A stretch of 64,000 nucleotides of DNA from REEB95 sp035934235 (GCA_035934235.1 DASYYB010000020.1:1-64000); one strand, 5' to 3'. Counted from the stretch's first letter, positions 50,961 through 59,103 are shown. Numbers and translations are program-made. Notes: generated from the letters alone by a model not told the origin.

Positions 50961-51791
50961 ATGCGGGGAAAACTGTTCACGATTGCGATGGCGTTCGGCC
51001 TGGTGCTGACGGCACCGGCGCTGGCGCAGAAGAACGACGACAACTGGCACCAGTGCGCCAGCAACACCGCCGCGCCCGATTTGAAGATCGCGGCCTGCAC
51101 TTCGGTCATCCAAGCGGGCGGCGGGACCAACAAGAACCTCAACGCGGCGTTGTACAACCGCGGTGGCGCCTATTCGGCGACAGGCCAATACGACAAGGCC
51201 GTCGCGGATTTCACGCAGGCGCTCAAGCTCAATCCCGACGACGGCATCCTCTATATCGGCCGCGGCAATGCCTATCTCCAGAACGGCGATTTCGACCATG
51301 CCGGGCCCGATTTCGACGCCGCGATCCGGCTGCACGCGCAACCGGCGGTCGCGTACTCGGGCAAGGGCATGATCGACTTCGTGCGCGACCGGTACGACCG
51401 CGCCATCGAGGATTTCGGCCAGACCGTCCGGCTGCAACCGGGCGAAGCCGAGGGCTTCACCATGCGCTGTCTCGCGCGCGCCATCGTCGGCAAGCTGCAG
51501 GACGCGCTGACCGACTGCAACCAGGCGATCAAGCTCAATCCCAACGACGCCGAGGCGTACAGCAATCGCGGTTTGGTCTATCTCAAGCTGAAGCAGCCCA
51601 CCGCCGCCCTCGCCAACTACCATCGGGCGTTGCAGCAGGAGCCCGACGGCGACACGCTTCTCTATGGTCAGGGTATCGCCAAGCACATGCTGGGCGATCA
51701 GAGCGGGGGCGACGTCGACATCGCGGAGGCCAAGAAGCTCTCGCCCAACATCGCCGCCGTTTTCGCCAAGTGGGGCGTCGCCGAACAATAA
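50961..51791 (+). CDS. Exported TPR-repeat protein
   Basis: A 276-residue protein with a signal peptide (LFTIAMAFGLVLTAPALA) and about six tetratricopeptide repeats, for example AALYNRGGAYSATGQYDKAV and AYSNRGLVYLKLKQPTAALA. It is probably periplasmic and mediates protein contacts. It is a plus-strand gene in the middle of the minus-strand phage head module. Confidence 0.85.
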   Translation: MRGKLFTIAMAFGLVLTAPALAQKNDDNWHQCASNTAAPDLKIAACTSVIQAGGGTNKNLNAALYNRGGAYSATGQYDKAVADFTQALKLNPDDGILYIGRGNAYLQNGDFDHAGPDFDAAIRLHAQPAVAYSGKGMIDFVRDRYDRAIEDFGQTVRLQPGEAEGFTMRCLARAIVGKLQDALTDCNQAIKLNPNDAEAYSNRGLVYLKLKQPTAALANYHRALQQEPDGDTLLYGQGIAKHMLGDQSGGDVDIAEAKKLSPNIAAVFAKWGVAEQ

Positions 51792-51834
51792 GAGACGGCC
51801 CCCTCACCGGCCGACCGCTCTTCGGGGGCGAGGG

Positions 51835-53163
51835 TCAGTTTTGGTTTGCGAGGCCGCGGTAGTAATCGAGGATCGCGGCGTCGCGGTTGGCCATCAGGTC
51901 GGTGACCGCCCAGACCAGCGCATCGAGCCGGTCGGGCGATGTGTCGGCCGCGGCGCGGTCGAAATCGGCGGTGAAGGCGCAGAGCTGATCTTCGAGCGCC
52001 GGCAGGCCGCCGACGTGGTGCACCCTGCCCTGCTCGTACAAGGCGGCCACCGGCTCGGCCCGCACCGCCTTGCCGCGCGACGCGCGCACCGCGCGGAACG
52101 GCGCATCGCTTTGCACCGAGCGCAAGGTGGCCTCCACCATGTCGCCGCCGTTGTTGACCTCGGCGACGATGCGGTCGGCGGCGAAATTCTTGTAGGCGGC
52201 AATCGCCTTCAACGCCCAGGCGCGCGGACTCATGCGGCCCGAAAGATCGTCGAGCACATAGACCTGACCGTCGTGCGCCAATCCGGCGACGACGATGCCG
52301 GTTTCGTCGGCGCCTTCGCCCGACGACGCCGCCGGATCGATCGCGACGACGACGCGCGCAAGATCGGGCGCGGCCCGGACGCGCGCGGCTTCGATCGCGT
52401 CGCGCGACCATAGCGCGCCGGGCAGATCGTCCAAGAGCTCGGCCTCGAGCTCCTGCCGGCCGAGACGCGTGCCGCGATAGCGGCGCACGACCGAATCCAG
52501 AAACGCCGGCGCCAGATTGGCGGCGTTGTCGAAGGTCGAGCCGCGCGTCACGACGGTGCCGGGCGACGCCAGCACGTCGCGCACCAGCTTGTTCGGTTTC
52601 GGCGTCGTCGTGACCACGGCGCGCGGATCGCCGCCGAGACGCAATCCCAGCAGCAGATTGTCCCACGCGGCGGCGTAACGCCACGAGGCGAGCTCGTCGC
52701 ACCAGGCGAGATCGTGCTGCGGCCCGCGCAAGCGTTCCGGCTCGTCGGCCGAAAAAGCGAGCGCGACCGCGCCGTTGGGCCAGGTGAGCCGGCGCTTCGA
52801 CGGCTCGTAGCGCGGACGAAAATCGTCGCCTGCGATGGCGAGCAAGCCGCTTTCGCCTTCGATCATGACGTCGCGGACGTCCGATGCGGTGGGGCCGACG
52901 AGCGCGACGCGGCGGGCGCGACCGGCTTCGACGCGGGCGCGGATGAATTCGGCGCCGCTGCGCGTCTTGCCGAAACCGCGGCCGGCCAAGAGCAGCCAGA
53001 CGCGCCAATCGCCTTGCGGCGGGAGTTGATTGGGCCGCGCCCAGAATTCCCAATCGTCGAGCGTGCCGCCGTGTTGGACGCCATCGGCGCCGTCGATGTG
53101 CGTCCGCCATTCGGCTTCGGGCAATTGCTGCACGAGAATTTCGGCAGGGCTCCGTTCGTTCAC
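51835..53163 (-). CDS. Terminase large subunit (GTA gp2-like)
   Basis: The packaging ATPase-nuclease, 442 residues. Walker A is LLLAGRGFGKTRSGAE, Walker B HDLAWCDELASW. Nuclease acidic residues appear in VVVAIDPAAS, DRIVAEVNNGGD and SPDRLDALVWAV. The GTG start overlaps the stop of the preceding small terminase (GTGA). Confidence 0.95.
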   Translation of the reverse strand: MNERSPAEILVQQLPEAEWRTHIDGADGVQHGGTLDDWEFWARPNQLPPQGDWRVWLLLAGRGFGKTRSGAEFIRARVEAGRARRVALVGPTASDVRDVMIEGESGLLAIAGDDFRPRYEPSKRRLTWPNGAVALAFSADEPERLRGPQHDLAWCDELASWRYAAAWDNLLLGLRLGGDPRAVVTTTPKPNKLVRDVLASPGTVVTRGSTFDNAANLAPAFLDSVVRRYRGTRLGRQELEAELLDDLPGALWSRDAIEAARVRAAPDLARVVVAIDPAASSGEGADETGIVVAGLAHDGQVYVLDDLSGRMSPRAWALKAIAAYKNFAADRIVAEVNNGGDMVEATLRSVQSDAPFRAVRASRGKAVRAEPVAALYEQGRVHHVGGLPALEDQLCAFTADFDRAAADTSPDRLDALVWAVTDLMANRDAAILDYYRGLANQN

Positions 53164-53687
53164 GATTTCGGCGGCTCCGTTTCGCCGCGGGCAAGACGCT
53201 TCAGCCGTTCGACCAAAACGGTGCGCGCATCGCGGTTGGCGTGGCGATCGTCCTGCGGACCGCGTTGACCGAGCAAGCCGGTGTGGCGCGCGAGAAATTC
53301 GAGCGCGGCATGCTTGTCATGGAGCCGCACGCGGCCCGGCTTGCCGTTGCCGGGCGGATCGACGCGCGCGACGGCGCCGCCTTGCCAATCGGACAACAGA
53401 TTGCGGTCGCGCAGCTCGAAACGGTCGGGTCCCCAATCGACGAAATCGCGCATGTCGGCGAATGCGATCCTCGCATACTCGGACAAGATCCTGTCCGACG
53501 TGACGCGGCGGCTTTCGGCGCGTTCGGCCTCCGCCTTGGCGACCGCGGCGGCGATATCGTGGCGGCGCAAGAGTGCGCTGGCGTTCTGCTTAACGTATTT
53601 GCCGCCGTAGCCGGCGCGCTGCGCCGCGGCACTGGCGCTGCAATCGACGAGGTATTCGGCGACGAAGCGGCGTTCCCGCTCGTTCAT
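53160..53687 (-). CDS. Terminase small subunit, first copy
   Basis: A 175-residue Terminase_2-like DNA-binding protein: EYLVDCSASAAAQRAGYGGK (helix-turn-helix), ILSEYARIAFADMRDFVDWG and DKHAALEFLARHTGLLG. It selects DNA for packaging. It is followed directly by the large subunit and preceded by a diverged paralogue, both joined by 4-base overlaps. Confidence 0.88.
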   Translation of the reverse strand: MNERERRFVAEYLVDCSASAAAQRAGYGGKYVKQNASALLRRHDIAAAVAKAEAERAESRRVTSDRILSEYARIAFADMRDFVDWGPDRFELRDRNLLSDWQGGAVARVDPPGNGKPGRVRLHDKHAALEFLARHTGLLGQRGPQDDRHANRDARTVLVERLKRLARGETEPPKS

Positions 53688-54136
53688 GCGGACGACACCG
53701 GCTTCGCCGCATCGGCAGCGAGGCCGAGGATGCGGGACAGCGTGTCGAGCGCGCGCTGCTTATCGTGGGTGGCGATGGCGACGCGATTTTCCCAGCCGCC
53801 GTCGATGCTCACCCGCGCGACGGCGGTGGTTTCGGCGGGCGAGAGCGCGCGTGAATCCGTCACCGATACGCCATCGGGCCCCCACGCGGCGAGCTTGCGC
53901 CAGTCGACAAAGGCGATGCGCGCGAGCTCTTCCAGCACACGTTCCGGCGTGATGCCGGTGCGGCGTGCGCGCGCGGCCATGGCGGCGGCGATTGCGGCGG
54001 CGACGTCCGGCTGTCGCAATAAGTGGGAACCGTAGTGCTTGGCATCGCTGCGGCGATAGCCGGCACGGATGGCGGCGTGCTTGCCATCGAGATCGATCAG
54101 ATATTCGTCGACGAAGCGGCGTTGACGCGGCGTCAT
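53684..54136 (-). CDS. Terminase small subunit, second (paralogous) copy
   Basis: A 150-residue paralogue with the same parts: EYLIDLDGKHAAIRAGYRRS, VLEELARIAFVDWRKLAAWG and DKQRALDTLSRILGL. It is the first gene of the morphogenesis cluster. A 241-bp piece of it is duplicated at 56.3 kb, and a smaller vestige is at 58.3 kb. Confidence 0.87.
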   Translation of the reverse strand: MTPRQRRFVDEYLIDLDGKHAAIRAGYRRSDAKHYGSHLLRQPDVAAAIAAAMAARARRTGITPERVLEELARIAFVDWRKLAAWGPDGVSVTDSRALSPAETTAVARVSIDGGWENRVAIATHDKQRALDTLSRILGLAADAAKPVSSA

Positions 54137-54249
54137 GCGGACTCCGAGGTGGGCGCGCAGGCGCCGAAGCCCCGCGCGGCAACGCGGCATTGGCCGCAGG
54201 CGCGATCGGGGAGCGGATGCGCGCCGAGGACGGCGCGAGGCTTCGGCAA
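54133..54249 (-). CDS. Possible short Cys-containing peptide upstream of the terminase
   Basis: A reading frame with TTG start encodes HPLPDRACGQCRVAARGFGA and stops in an ATGA overlap with the small terminase start. The CGQC motif and overlap suggest a real reading frame, and 59 bp of it are conserved at 58294-58352. The start is unsure; it may extend further upstream. Confidence 0.35.
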   Translation of the reverse strand: MPKPRAVLGAHPLPDRACGQCRVAARGFGACAPTSESA

Positions 54250-54574
54250 GGTGTGGGCGCAAAACGATTTACGTCGGTCATTTCCGCGAAGTAGGGAATC
54301 CGCAAGAAACCCAACGAGTCGCAGTATCTAAAAAATAGAACGAAAAAACTACTTGCAGCGACGCAATTCTAGTTCAGAATTCTTTGTTAGACGGTGCAGT
54401 GGACTGCGCTCCACACAGCACACCCCGCTCATTACGAGAGACTGTTCTGCGGGGCAGGAACCGACACACTACGGTGCCCATATTAGGTGCCGCGCGATTT
54501 CGATTTCTCGGTCAATACAGCTCTCATCACTTGGTGCGCCATAGCAGCGCATCGAAATGAAGAGGTTTTTTCAA
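54250..54574. other. Intergenic stretch between phage cluster and DUF3892 gene
   Basis: About 325 bases of clearly lower GC than the neighbours. It includes A-rich runs (AAAAAATAGAACGAAAAAAC) and no convincing gene on either strand. It probably holds the promoter for the terminase transcript and for the DUF3892 gene. Confidence 0.5.
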
Positions 54575-54850
54575 ATGACTGTTTATCATGTGACGTGCAT
54601 TAACAAACATCCAACCCACCAAGACCGCCACCACCGCATCCAATATATCGGCGGTACCTGGGGAAAGCATTCAGAGGCTCAGGCTATCTCCAACATCGAG
54701 AGCCGGCTCCATTCCTACTACACGACGGGCGGCGGCGAGACGGCTAACGTGACCGTTGTTACCCACGGCCCCTCCGGTAAAAAGTATCTGCGGACGGATC
54801 GGGACACTACAACGCGGGACAATTTACTGAGCCTGCCAGAGTGCCACTAA
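54575..54850 (+). CDS. DUF3892 domain protein
   Basis: A 91-residue protein with the DUF3892 pattern: RIQYIGGTWGKHSEAQAISN near the start, a VTVVTHGPSGKKYLRTDRD centre and DNLLSLPEC at the end. I chose the ATG with AGAGG nine bases upstream; another in-frame ATG lies six codons earlier. Function unknown; these genes are common in accessory regions. Confidence 0.82.
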   Translation: MTVYHVTCINKHPTHQDRHHRIQYIGGTWGKHSEAQAISNIESRLHSYYTTGGGETANVTVVTHGPSGKKYLRTDRDTTTRDNLLSLPECH

Positions 54851-54995
54851 CTACGTCATAGGGCGACTTGAACATCGTCGGGTCAAGCGCCCACGACAAT
54901 GCCTGCTGAGCCGCGTACAGCTGATCGTATTCAGCGGTGCGCGGCTCACGCAGGGCCGCGGAAATCCTTTCCAATTCCCGTTCAATAAATTTCAT
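54807..54995 (-). CDS. Hypothetical protein (62 aa)
   Basis: The ATG-started frame encodes a helical protein (FIERELERISAALREPRTAE) ending in KSPYDVVSGTLAGS. It overlaps the 3' end of the DUF3892 gene by about 44 bases on the other strand, which lowers confidence, but the sequence looks like a real small protein rather than a shadow. Confidence 0.5.
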   Translation of the reverse strand: MKFIERELERISAALREPRTAEYDQLYAAQQALSWALDPTMFKSPYDVVSGTLAGSVNCPAL

Positions 54996-55123
54996 CGCTG
55001 GGGTTCCATGAATTGGCCGGGCCCGTTTTTGCTCGAGTTAATGCAGTCTCAGGTTCGAGTGCGTGTTCGGTGCGCTTTGCAGTTTCTTCGATGGAAACGC
55101 CGCGCCGCCAATAAACGCGGACA

Positions 55124-55158
55124 ACAAAAAGCCCGGCCGGTCTTGGCGACCGCCGGGC
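55124..55158 (-). terminator. Rho-independent terminator next to an SOS-type promoter
   Basis: On the minus strand GCCCGGCGGTC pairs with GACCGGCCGGGC across GCCAA and is followed by TTTTTGTTG. It lies about 20 bases beyond the -10 element of the promoter at 55179-55207, so only a very short RNA would be made. Confidence 0.75.
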
Positions 55159-55224
55159 GCAATTCTCAGGATGGCGATTTCATAGCAAATCAGACCGGAC
55201 CCGTCAAGAACAAAATGAGAACAC
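55152..55224 (-). repeat. SOS-box repeat, copy 1
   Basis: A 73-bp element recurring at 60695-60767 with roughly a dozen differences by eye. Shared blocks are GCCGGGCGCAATTCT, TTTCATAGCAAATC and GTCAAGAACAAA. It contains the LexA box and a minus-strand promoter. Confidence 0.85.
55179..55222 (-). promoter_or_regulatory. Minus-strand promoter with adjoining LexA box
   Basis: TTGACG and TATGAA are separated by exactly 17 bases on the minus strand. GAAC-N7-GAAC (plus-strand 55208-55222) abuts the -35; this is the alphaproteobacterial LexA operator form. The promoter reads into the terminator at 55124-55158. SOS control is inferred from the motif. Confidence 0.65.
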
Positions 55225-55361
55225 TCTGGAGGCCAAGATTTCAGCGGCGTCGAGGCGGCTTCCGCCCGTAACCGTGCGCCGGTGCGGGTGGCGCTCAGGC
55301 CGCTGAGCAATCAGGACATCGACAACGTGCTTGAGAATTTGCCGGAGGTGCCAGACAGGTA
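55225..55361 (+). pseudogene. Decayed gene fragment (VALRPLSNQDIDNVLE end)
   Basis: A frame without start codon ends RVALRPLSNQDIDNVLENLP and a stop at 55361. Thirty-six bases of it (55302-55337) recur at 56290-56325 with three differences. It looks like the 3' end of a lost gene; the family is not known to me. Confidence 0.45.
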
Positions 55362-55380
55362 ACGGCCGGGCTTCGCCGGT

Positions 55381-56109
55381 TCAGCCGCGCCGTTTGCGTC
55401 GCAGCGGCAGAATCATCGAGACGTTCCGCCGATACTGCACATAGTCCTCGCCGTGATAGGCGACGAGGTCGCGCTCTTCGAGCAGGATGCCGATGAAGAT
55501 GTAGCCGGTGGTTGCAACCGCGAATAAGAGATGGCCCGCGGTCATCACCGGCGTCGCCCAGAAGGCGAGCAGGAATCCGAGATAGATCGGATGGCGGACG
55601 TAGTTATAGAGAAACGGCGTCTTGAAGCCGGACGGCCGATATTCTGTGCCGCGCCAGTTGACGTAGACCTGCTGCAGGCCGAACAGGTCGAAGTGGCTGA
55701 TCAGGAAGGTGCTGATCAATACGCCGATCCAGCCGAGCCAAAACAGCGCGCTGAGAAGCGCGGCGCCCGCGGCGTTGTCCACCGACCATACGAGAGCGGG
55801 AATGGGACGCCACTGCCAATAGAGCAGGATGAGAACGAGGCTCGCCGCCAGGACATAGGTGCTGCGCTCCACGGCGCGCGGCACGAAGCTCGTCCACCAT
55901 CGCTTGAAAGCGGGCCGCGCCATGACGCTGTGCTGAACGGCGAAGAGGCCGAGCAGGATTATATCGACGACGAGCGCCTCGCCCAGCGGCACACCGGCGC
56001 CGTTGTCGATCGACTTCGGCACGCCGATCGCGCCGACAAATCCGATGGCGTAAAGAAAGGTGAGCAGAAACAGGACGTAACACAGGCCGCCGTAAATCAG
56101 ACCGATCAT
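55381..56109 (-). CDS. Isoprenylcysteine/methanethiol methyltransferase-like membrane protein (MddA/NnrU type)
   Basis: A 242-residue, five-to-six-helix protein. VVDIILLGLFAVQHSVMARP and the C-terminal LYNYVRHPIYLGFLLAFW with ERDLVAYHGEDYVQYRRNV form the NnrU/ICMT-like SAM-binding pattern of methanethiol S-methyltransferase (MddA), which makes dimethyl sulfide. AAGGGGGGAAC precedes the ATG. The exact substrate is inferred from family resemblance. Confidence 0.8.
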   Translation of the reverse strand: MIGLIYGGLCYVLFLLTFLYAIGFVGAIGVPKSIDNGAGVPLGEALVVDIILLGLFAVQHSVMARPAFKRWWTSFVPRAVERSTYVLAASLVLILLYWQWRPIPALVWSVDNAAGAALLSALFWLGWIGVLISTFLISHFDLFGLQQVYVNWRGTEYRPSGFKTPFLYNYVRHPIYLGFLLAFWATPVMTAGHLLFAVATTGYIFIGILLEERDLVAYHGEDYVQYRRNVSMILPLRRKRRG

Positions 56110-56289
56110 CGTTCCCCCCTTGCGTGTGGAACTGCGTTTCGGACCGTCACATGCGGGCCGCGCAGCAGGCCCCTGCGCACCAGTATTACATATTTTAGCT
56201 TCCGTACCAGAGAACCGATCGAGCGATCTTCCGCGCCGATCCGGGTGGCACTGAGGCCGCCGATCGCGGCGCGGCCGCCGTTTCTCGCG

Positions 56290-56565
56290 GCTGAGCAATC
56301 AGGACATCGGCAACGTACTCGAGAACCCGCGCGACGGCGGTGGTTTCGGCGGGCGAGAGCGCGCGCGAATCCGTCACCGAGACGCCATCGGGCTCCCACG
56401 CGGCGAGCTTGCGCCAATCGACAAAGGCGATGCGCGCGAGCTCTTCCAGCACACGTTCCGGCGTGATGCCGGTGCGGCGTGCGCGTTCGGCCATGGCGGC
56501 AGCGATTGCGCCGGCGACGTCCGGCTGTCGCAATAAGTGGGAACCGTAGTGCTTGGCATCGCTGC
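56290..56565 (-). pseudogene. Truncated duplicate of the small terminase, fused to another remnant
   Basis: Bases 56325-56565 match 53811-54051 over 241 bp without gaps and with about eight substitutions by eye. They code for residues 29-108 of the second small terminase. The 35 bases before it match 55302-55337. There is no start codon or C-terminus, so this is a broken copy. Confidence 0.85.
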
Positions 56566-56577
56566 AGCCCCGCGGGA

Positions 56578-57108
56578 TTAAAACAGTCCGAACCAGCGCC
56601 GGCGCACCAACGCGCGAAGATCCGTCACCAGTTGTCGACCGAGCGGCACGGTGTCGTTCACCCAGAGGTGCAAATCCTCGCGGATCAAGATGGCCGCATC
56701 GGCGGGCCGTCCGCGAAACTCGCCTTCGGCGAGCCGAAGCAGGTCGGTTCTTATCGCGCCCAAGTACAAATGAAATTGCGCGACCCTTTCTGGCAAGTCG
56801 CCCGGAAGCATGCCGATGCGATCACGAAGCGGCCGAAGCGCAGGTTCCGGGCCGCGATGCTCGCCGGAGACAATCGCCGGAAATGGACGTTCGTCTCCCT
56901 GTTCGAGCTGCGCAGCAATCGTCGTGAAGTTCTCAACATACTTCCGCGCCTCTCCCATGCGCAGTTCAGCCGCAATCTCCCCCGCAAAGGCAGACGCGGT
57001 GCCTTGCCGATCGCGATAGCGCTTGTAGCTTTCAAGGATGACGTACGATCCGACGATGGCCGTGCCACCGATGAACGCACCAAGGATTGCGGCGCTGCTA
57101 GAGTCCAC
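56578..57108 (-). CDS. Hypothetical membrane-anchored protein
   Basis: A 176-residue product with a GTG start and one N-terminal membrane helix (AAILGAFIGGTAIVGSYVIL). A long helical cytoplasmic or periplasmic part follows (FAGEIAAELRMGEARKYVEN). No family recognised. The end lies 12 bases from the terminase fragment. Confidence 0.6.
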   Translation of the reverse strand: MDSSSAAILGAFIGGTAIVGSYVILESYKRYRDRQGTASAFAGEIAAELRMGEARKYVENFTTIAAQLEQGDERPFPAIVSGEHRGPEPALRPLRDRIGMLPGDLPERVAQFHLYLGAIRTDLLRLAEGEFRGRPADAAILIREDLHLWVNDTVPLGRQLVTDLRALVRRRWFGLF

Positions 57109-57168
57109 GCGATTTCTCGCTCCTCAGCCGTCCGGGAAAGCCCCATCTTGCGACGGGGCTCCCGAAAA

Positions 57169-57474
57169 TCAGATCGACATCGACGGCGCCGATGCGGCGA
57201 GCTTGGCGAACTCGTCGGCCGGAAAAGCGCTCACCGTCGTGGTGCGCGCAAATCCCGCCTGAGCAATGGCCGAGACGAACTGCACCATCGCGTCGCTGTT
57301 CGGCATGTCGAGCGTGAGCACGACGTCGTACTGGCCGGTTGTCACATAGCCGCTGAGAACCCGACCGCCGAGCTTCTCCGCCACGGCCCTGACCGCATCG
57401 CGGCGTTTCACCGCGTCCTTGGCCGTTTTGGCCCCTTGGTCGGTCCAGTTGAGAAAGCAGATGAACGTGGTCAT
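57169..57474 (-). CDS. GYD domain protein
   Basis: A 101-residue ferredoxin-like protein: ICFLNWTDQGAKTAKDAVKR, GYVTTGQYDVVLTLDMPNSD and TTTVSAFPADEF match the GYD family. Function unknown. A hairpin of AGCCCC and GGGGCT lies just downstream and may terminate transcription. Confidence 0.85.
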   Translation of the reverse strand: MTTFICFLNWTDQGAKTAKDAVKRRDAVRAVAEKLGGRVLSGYVTTGQYDVVLTLDMPNSDAMVQFVSAIAQAGFARTTTVSAFPADEFAKLAASAPSMSI

Positions 57475-57727
57475 GAGTGCCTCCTTGCATGTGAGTCACC
57501 CGGGCCCCCGCAAAACGGGCTTCCTCGGATACAAGTATGAGCTTGATCGTATCCGTCAGCAAACGTCCCCGCGCCGCCGCATTGCCGCGGCCATTCGGGC
57601 GAGGTCTTGACGCGAGCAGGCGAAAAGTCGGCAGCGGCAGACCGGCTTAATGACGTATGCTGGGTTCGTGTCTCGGTCTAAAATCGATCGCCTTTGTCCG
57701 CGCGGCAGCACCCGAGGGAGCTAACGC

Positions 57728-58165
57728 ATGCAACCGCAAGAACAGCCGGTCGTGAAAATTGGACAACTGGAAGTCCGCTATCTGATGGACGGGACCGTGA
57801 CGGGCGCCGGCGTTGGCATGTTCGAGCTGACGGTGCAGCCGGGCGCGCGGGTTCCGCCGGCACACAGCCATAGCGGAAACGAAGAGATCGTCTACGTCCT
57901 CGAAGGCACGCTGCGCTATACGGTCGACGACGAGATGCGTGACCTGAAACCCGGCGACCGCATGTACACCCCACGCGGCTCCGTCCACGCCTTCAGCAAT
58001 CCGCACGACAGACCGGCCCGGGCGCTCATCATCCTGACGCCGGACATCGGCGCACAATATTTTCGCGATGTCGCGGAAGCCATCGCGGGCGGCGCCGCCA
58101 GCCCGGCGAAGTTGACCGAAGTGATGAGCCGATATGGGCTCGTTCTGGCACCACCGAAGCCGTAG
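57728..58165 (+). CDS. Cupin domain protein
   Basis: A 145-residue protein with a complete cupin barrel: PPAHSHSGNEEIVYVLEG (motif 1, two His and Glu) and GDRMYTPRGSVHAFSNPHD (motif 2, His). It probably binds a metal ion and a small substrate. The C-terminus (KLTEVMSRYGLVLAPP) is shared with cupins that bind quercetin-like compounds. Confidence 0.85.
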   Translation: MQPQEQPVVKIGQLEVRYLMDGTVTGAGVGMFELTVQPGARVPPAHSHSGNEEIVYVLEGTLRYTVDDEMRDLKPGDRMYTPRGSVHAFSNPHDRPARALIILTPDIGAQYFRDVAEAIAGGAASPAKLTEVMSRYGLVLAPPKP

Positions 58166-58263
58166 GCGGAATTGGGTTTACGGTCGGACAACGATCTGTC
58201 CAATCGGGAATGAGCGTCGAAGAAATCTCCTCTGACCCCAGTTTCTCACCGCCCGGCCGTTTG

Positions 58264-58352
58264 TAGCCGGCGCAGATGGCGGCGTGCGCGCCGGCGCCGA
58301 AGCCCCGCGCGGCGAGGCGGCATTGGCCGCAGGCGCGATCGGGGAGCGGATG
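58264..58352 (-). pseudogene. Vestige of the terminase 5' region
   Basis: Bases 58294-58352 match 54161-54219 (two differences in 59), and 58264-58287 match 54057-54080 (two differences in 24). In the intact locus 80 bases lie between these blocks, here only 6, so this is a deletion product of the small terminase start and the peptide ahead of it. Confidence 0.75.
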
Positions 58353-58419
58353 ACCGCAATATGGCTGCTCACTGTGCAATCAGGTAAAATGCGCCTGGGC
58401 GTGCATACACAAGACTGAC

Positions 58420-59085
58420 GTGACCGCAGCGCCGACACGAGAGATGACACTTCCTACGCAATTTCCAAGATTTGCAGTCCCCATTAAGTTTTATCTCGCG
58501 TCCTATCGCGCGTGCTCTGACTGCAAATATGCAATCGGGGAACTGAGAAACGAGCGCGTGAGCCTGTCCGCATGGAAAGTAAAGTGGGCAGGAATTTGCT
58601 CGCTTCTTAAGGCATCGATCCACTTGATGCGGGCGAAAGATGCAAAGTCGTGTATGCCCGAGACTCTTCGAAGGGAGCTTATCGGGGTATGGAATCGCCT
58701 CGGCAGCGAGCGAAGCAAGTACAAGATTTTTTGGGAGTTCATTGATAAGGAGCGCAACAATATCCTGAAGGAATACGACTTTTCCGCGTATGCAGCCGTG
58801 CTGGCAGCTGATGGCTCGGTCAACGATGCAACTCCAACACTTCTTCGGATTCTGTCGGAAGGCGAAAAAGAAGCGCTCGTTATCCGTGGCGGAGCCTATG
58901 ACGGTCGGCTCGCTCTCGATGTTGCCTCTGAGGCTGTGCAATGGATTGAAGAGACATTGCTAAGCGCAATCAAAGCCGCAGGTTACGACCCAGAGCAGAA
59001 TGTTATGTCGGAGGACTTCGTCCCTCCTCCCACGCCACCCTCGTTTGCCACCTTTCTTTCCCAGGGCGAGACCGGCACGTCTTGA
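58420..59085 (+). CDS. Hypothetical protein (221 aa), lower GC
   Basis: The product is helical (YRACSDCKYAIGELRNERVS; RSKYKIFWEFIDKERNNILK) with a Pro-rich end (VPPPTPPSFATF). A second Met (MTLPTQFPRF) may be the true start. Its GC is below that of the surrounding genes, which fits recent acquisition. No family recognised. The stop overlaps the longest reading of the PadR gene. Confidence 0.6.
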   Translation: MTAAPTREMTLPTQFPRFAVPIKFYLASYRACSDCKYAIGELRNERVSLSAWKVKWAGICSLLKASIHLMRAKDAKSCMPETLRRELIGVWNRLGSERSKYKIFWEFIDKERNNILKEYDFSAYAAVLAADGSVNDATPTLLRILSEGEKEALVIRGGAYDGRLALDVASEAVQWIEETLLSAIKAAGYDPEQNVMSEDFVPPPTPPSFATFLSQGETGTS

Positions 59086-59103
59086 CAGATAGATCGCCCG
59101 ATG

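Noticed and set aside
30376..54136. Reading the cluster as an intact temperate prophage
   Set aside because: No integrase, repressor, Cro, replication genes or flanking att repeats are visible; tRNA genes are 29 kb away.
54353..54544. A 63-codon plus-strand frame in the AT-richer spacer
   Set aside because: No ribosome binding site or recognisable sequence; Ser/Arg-rich chance frame.
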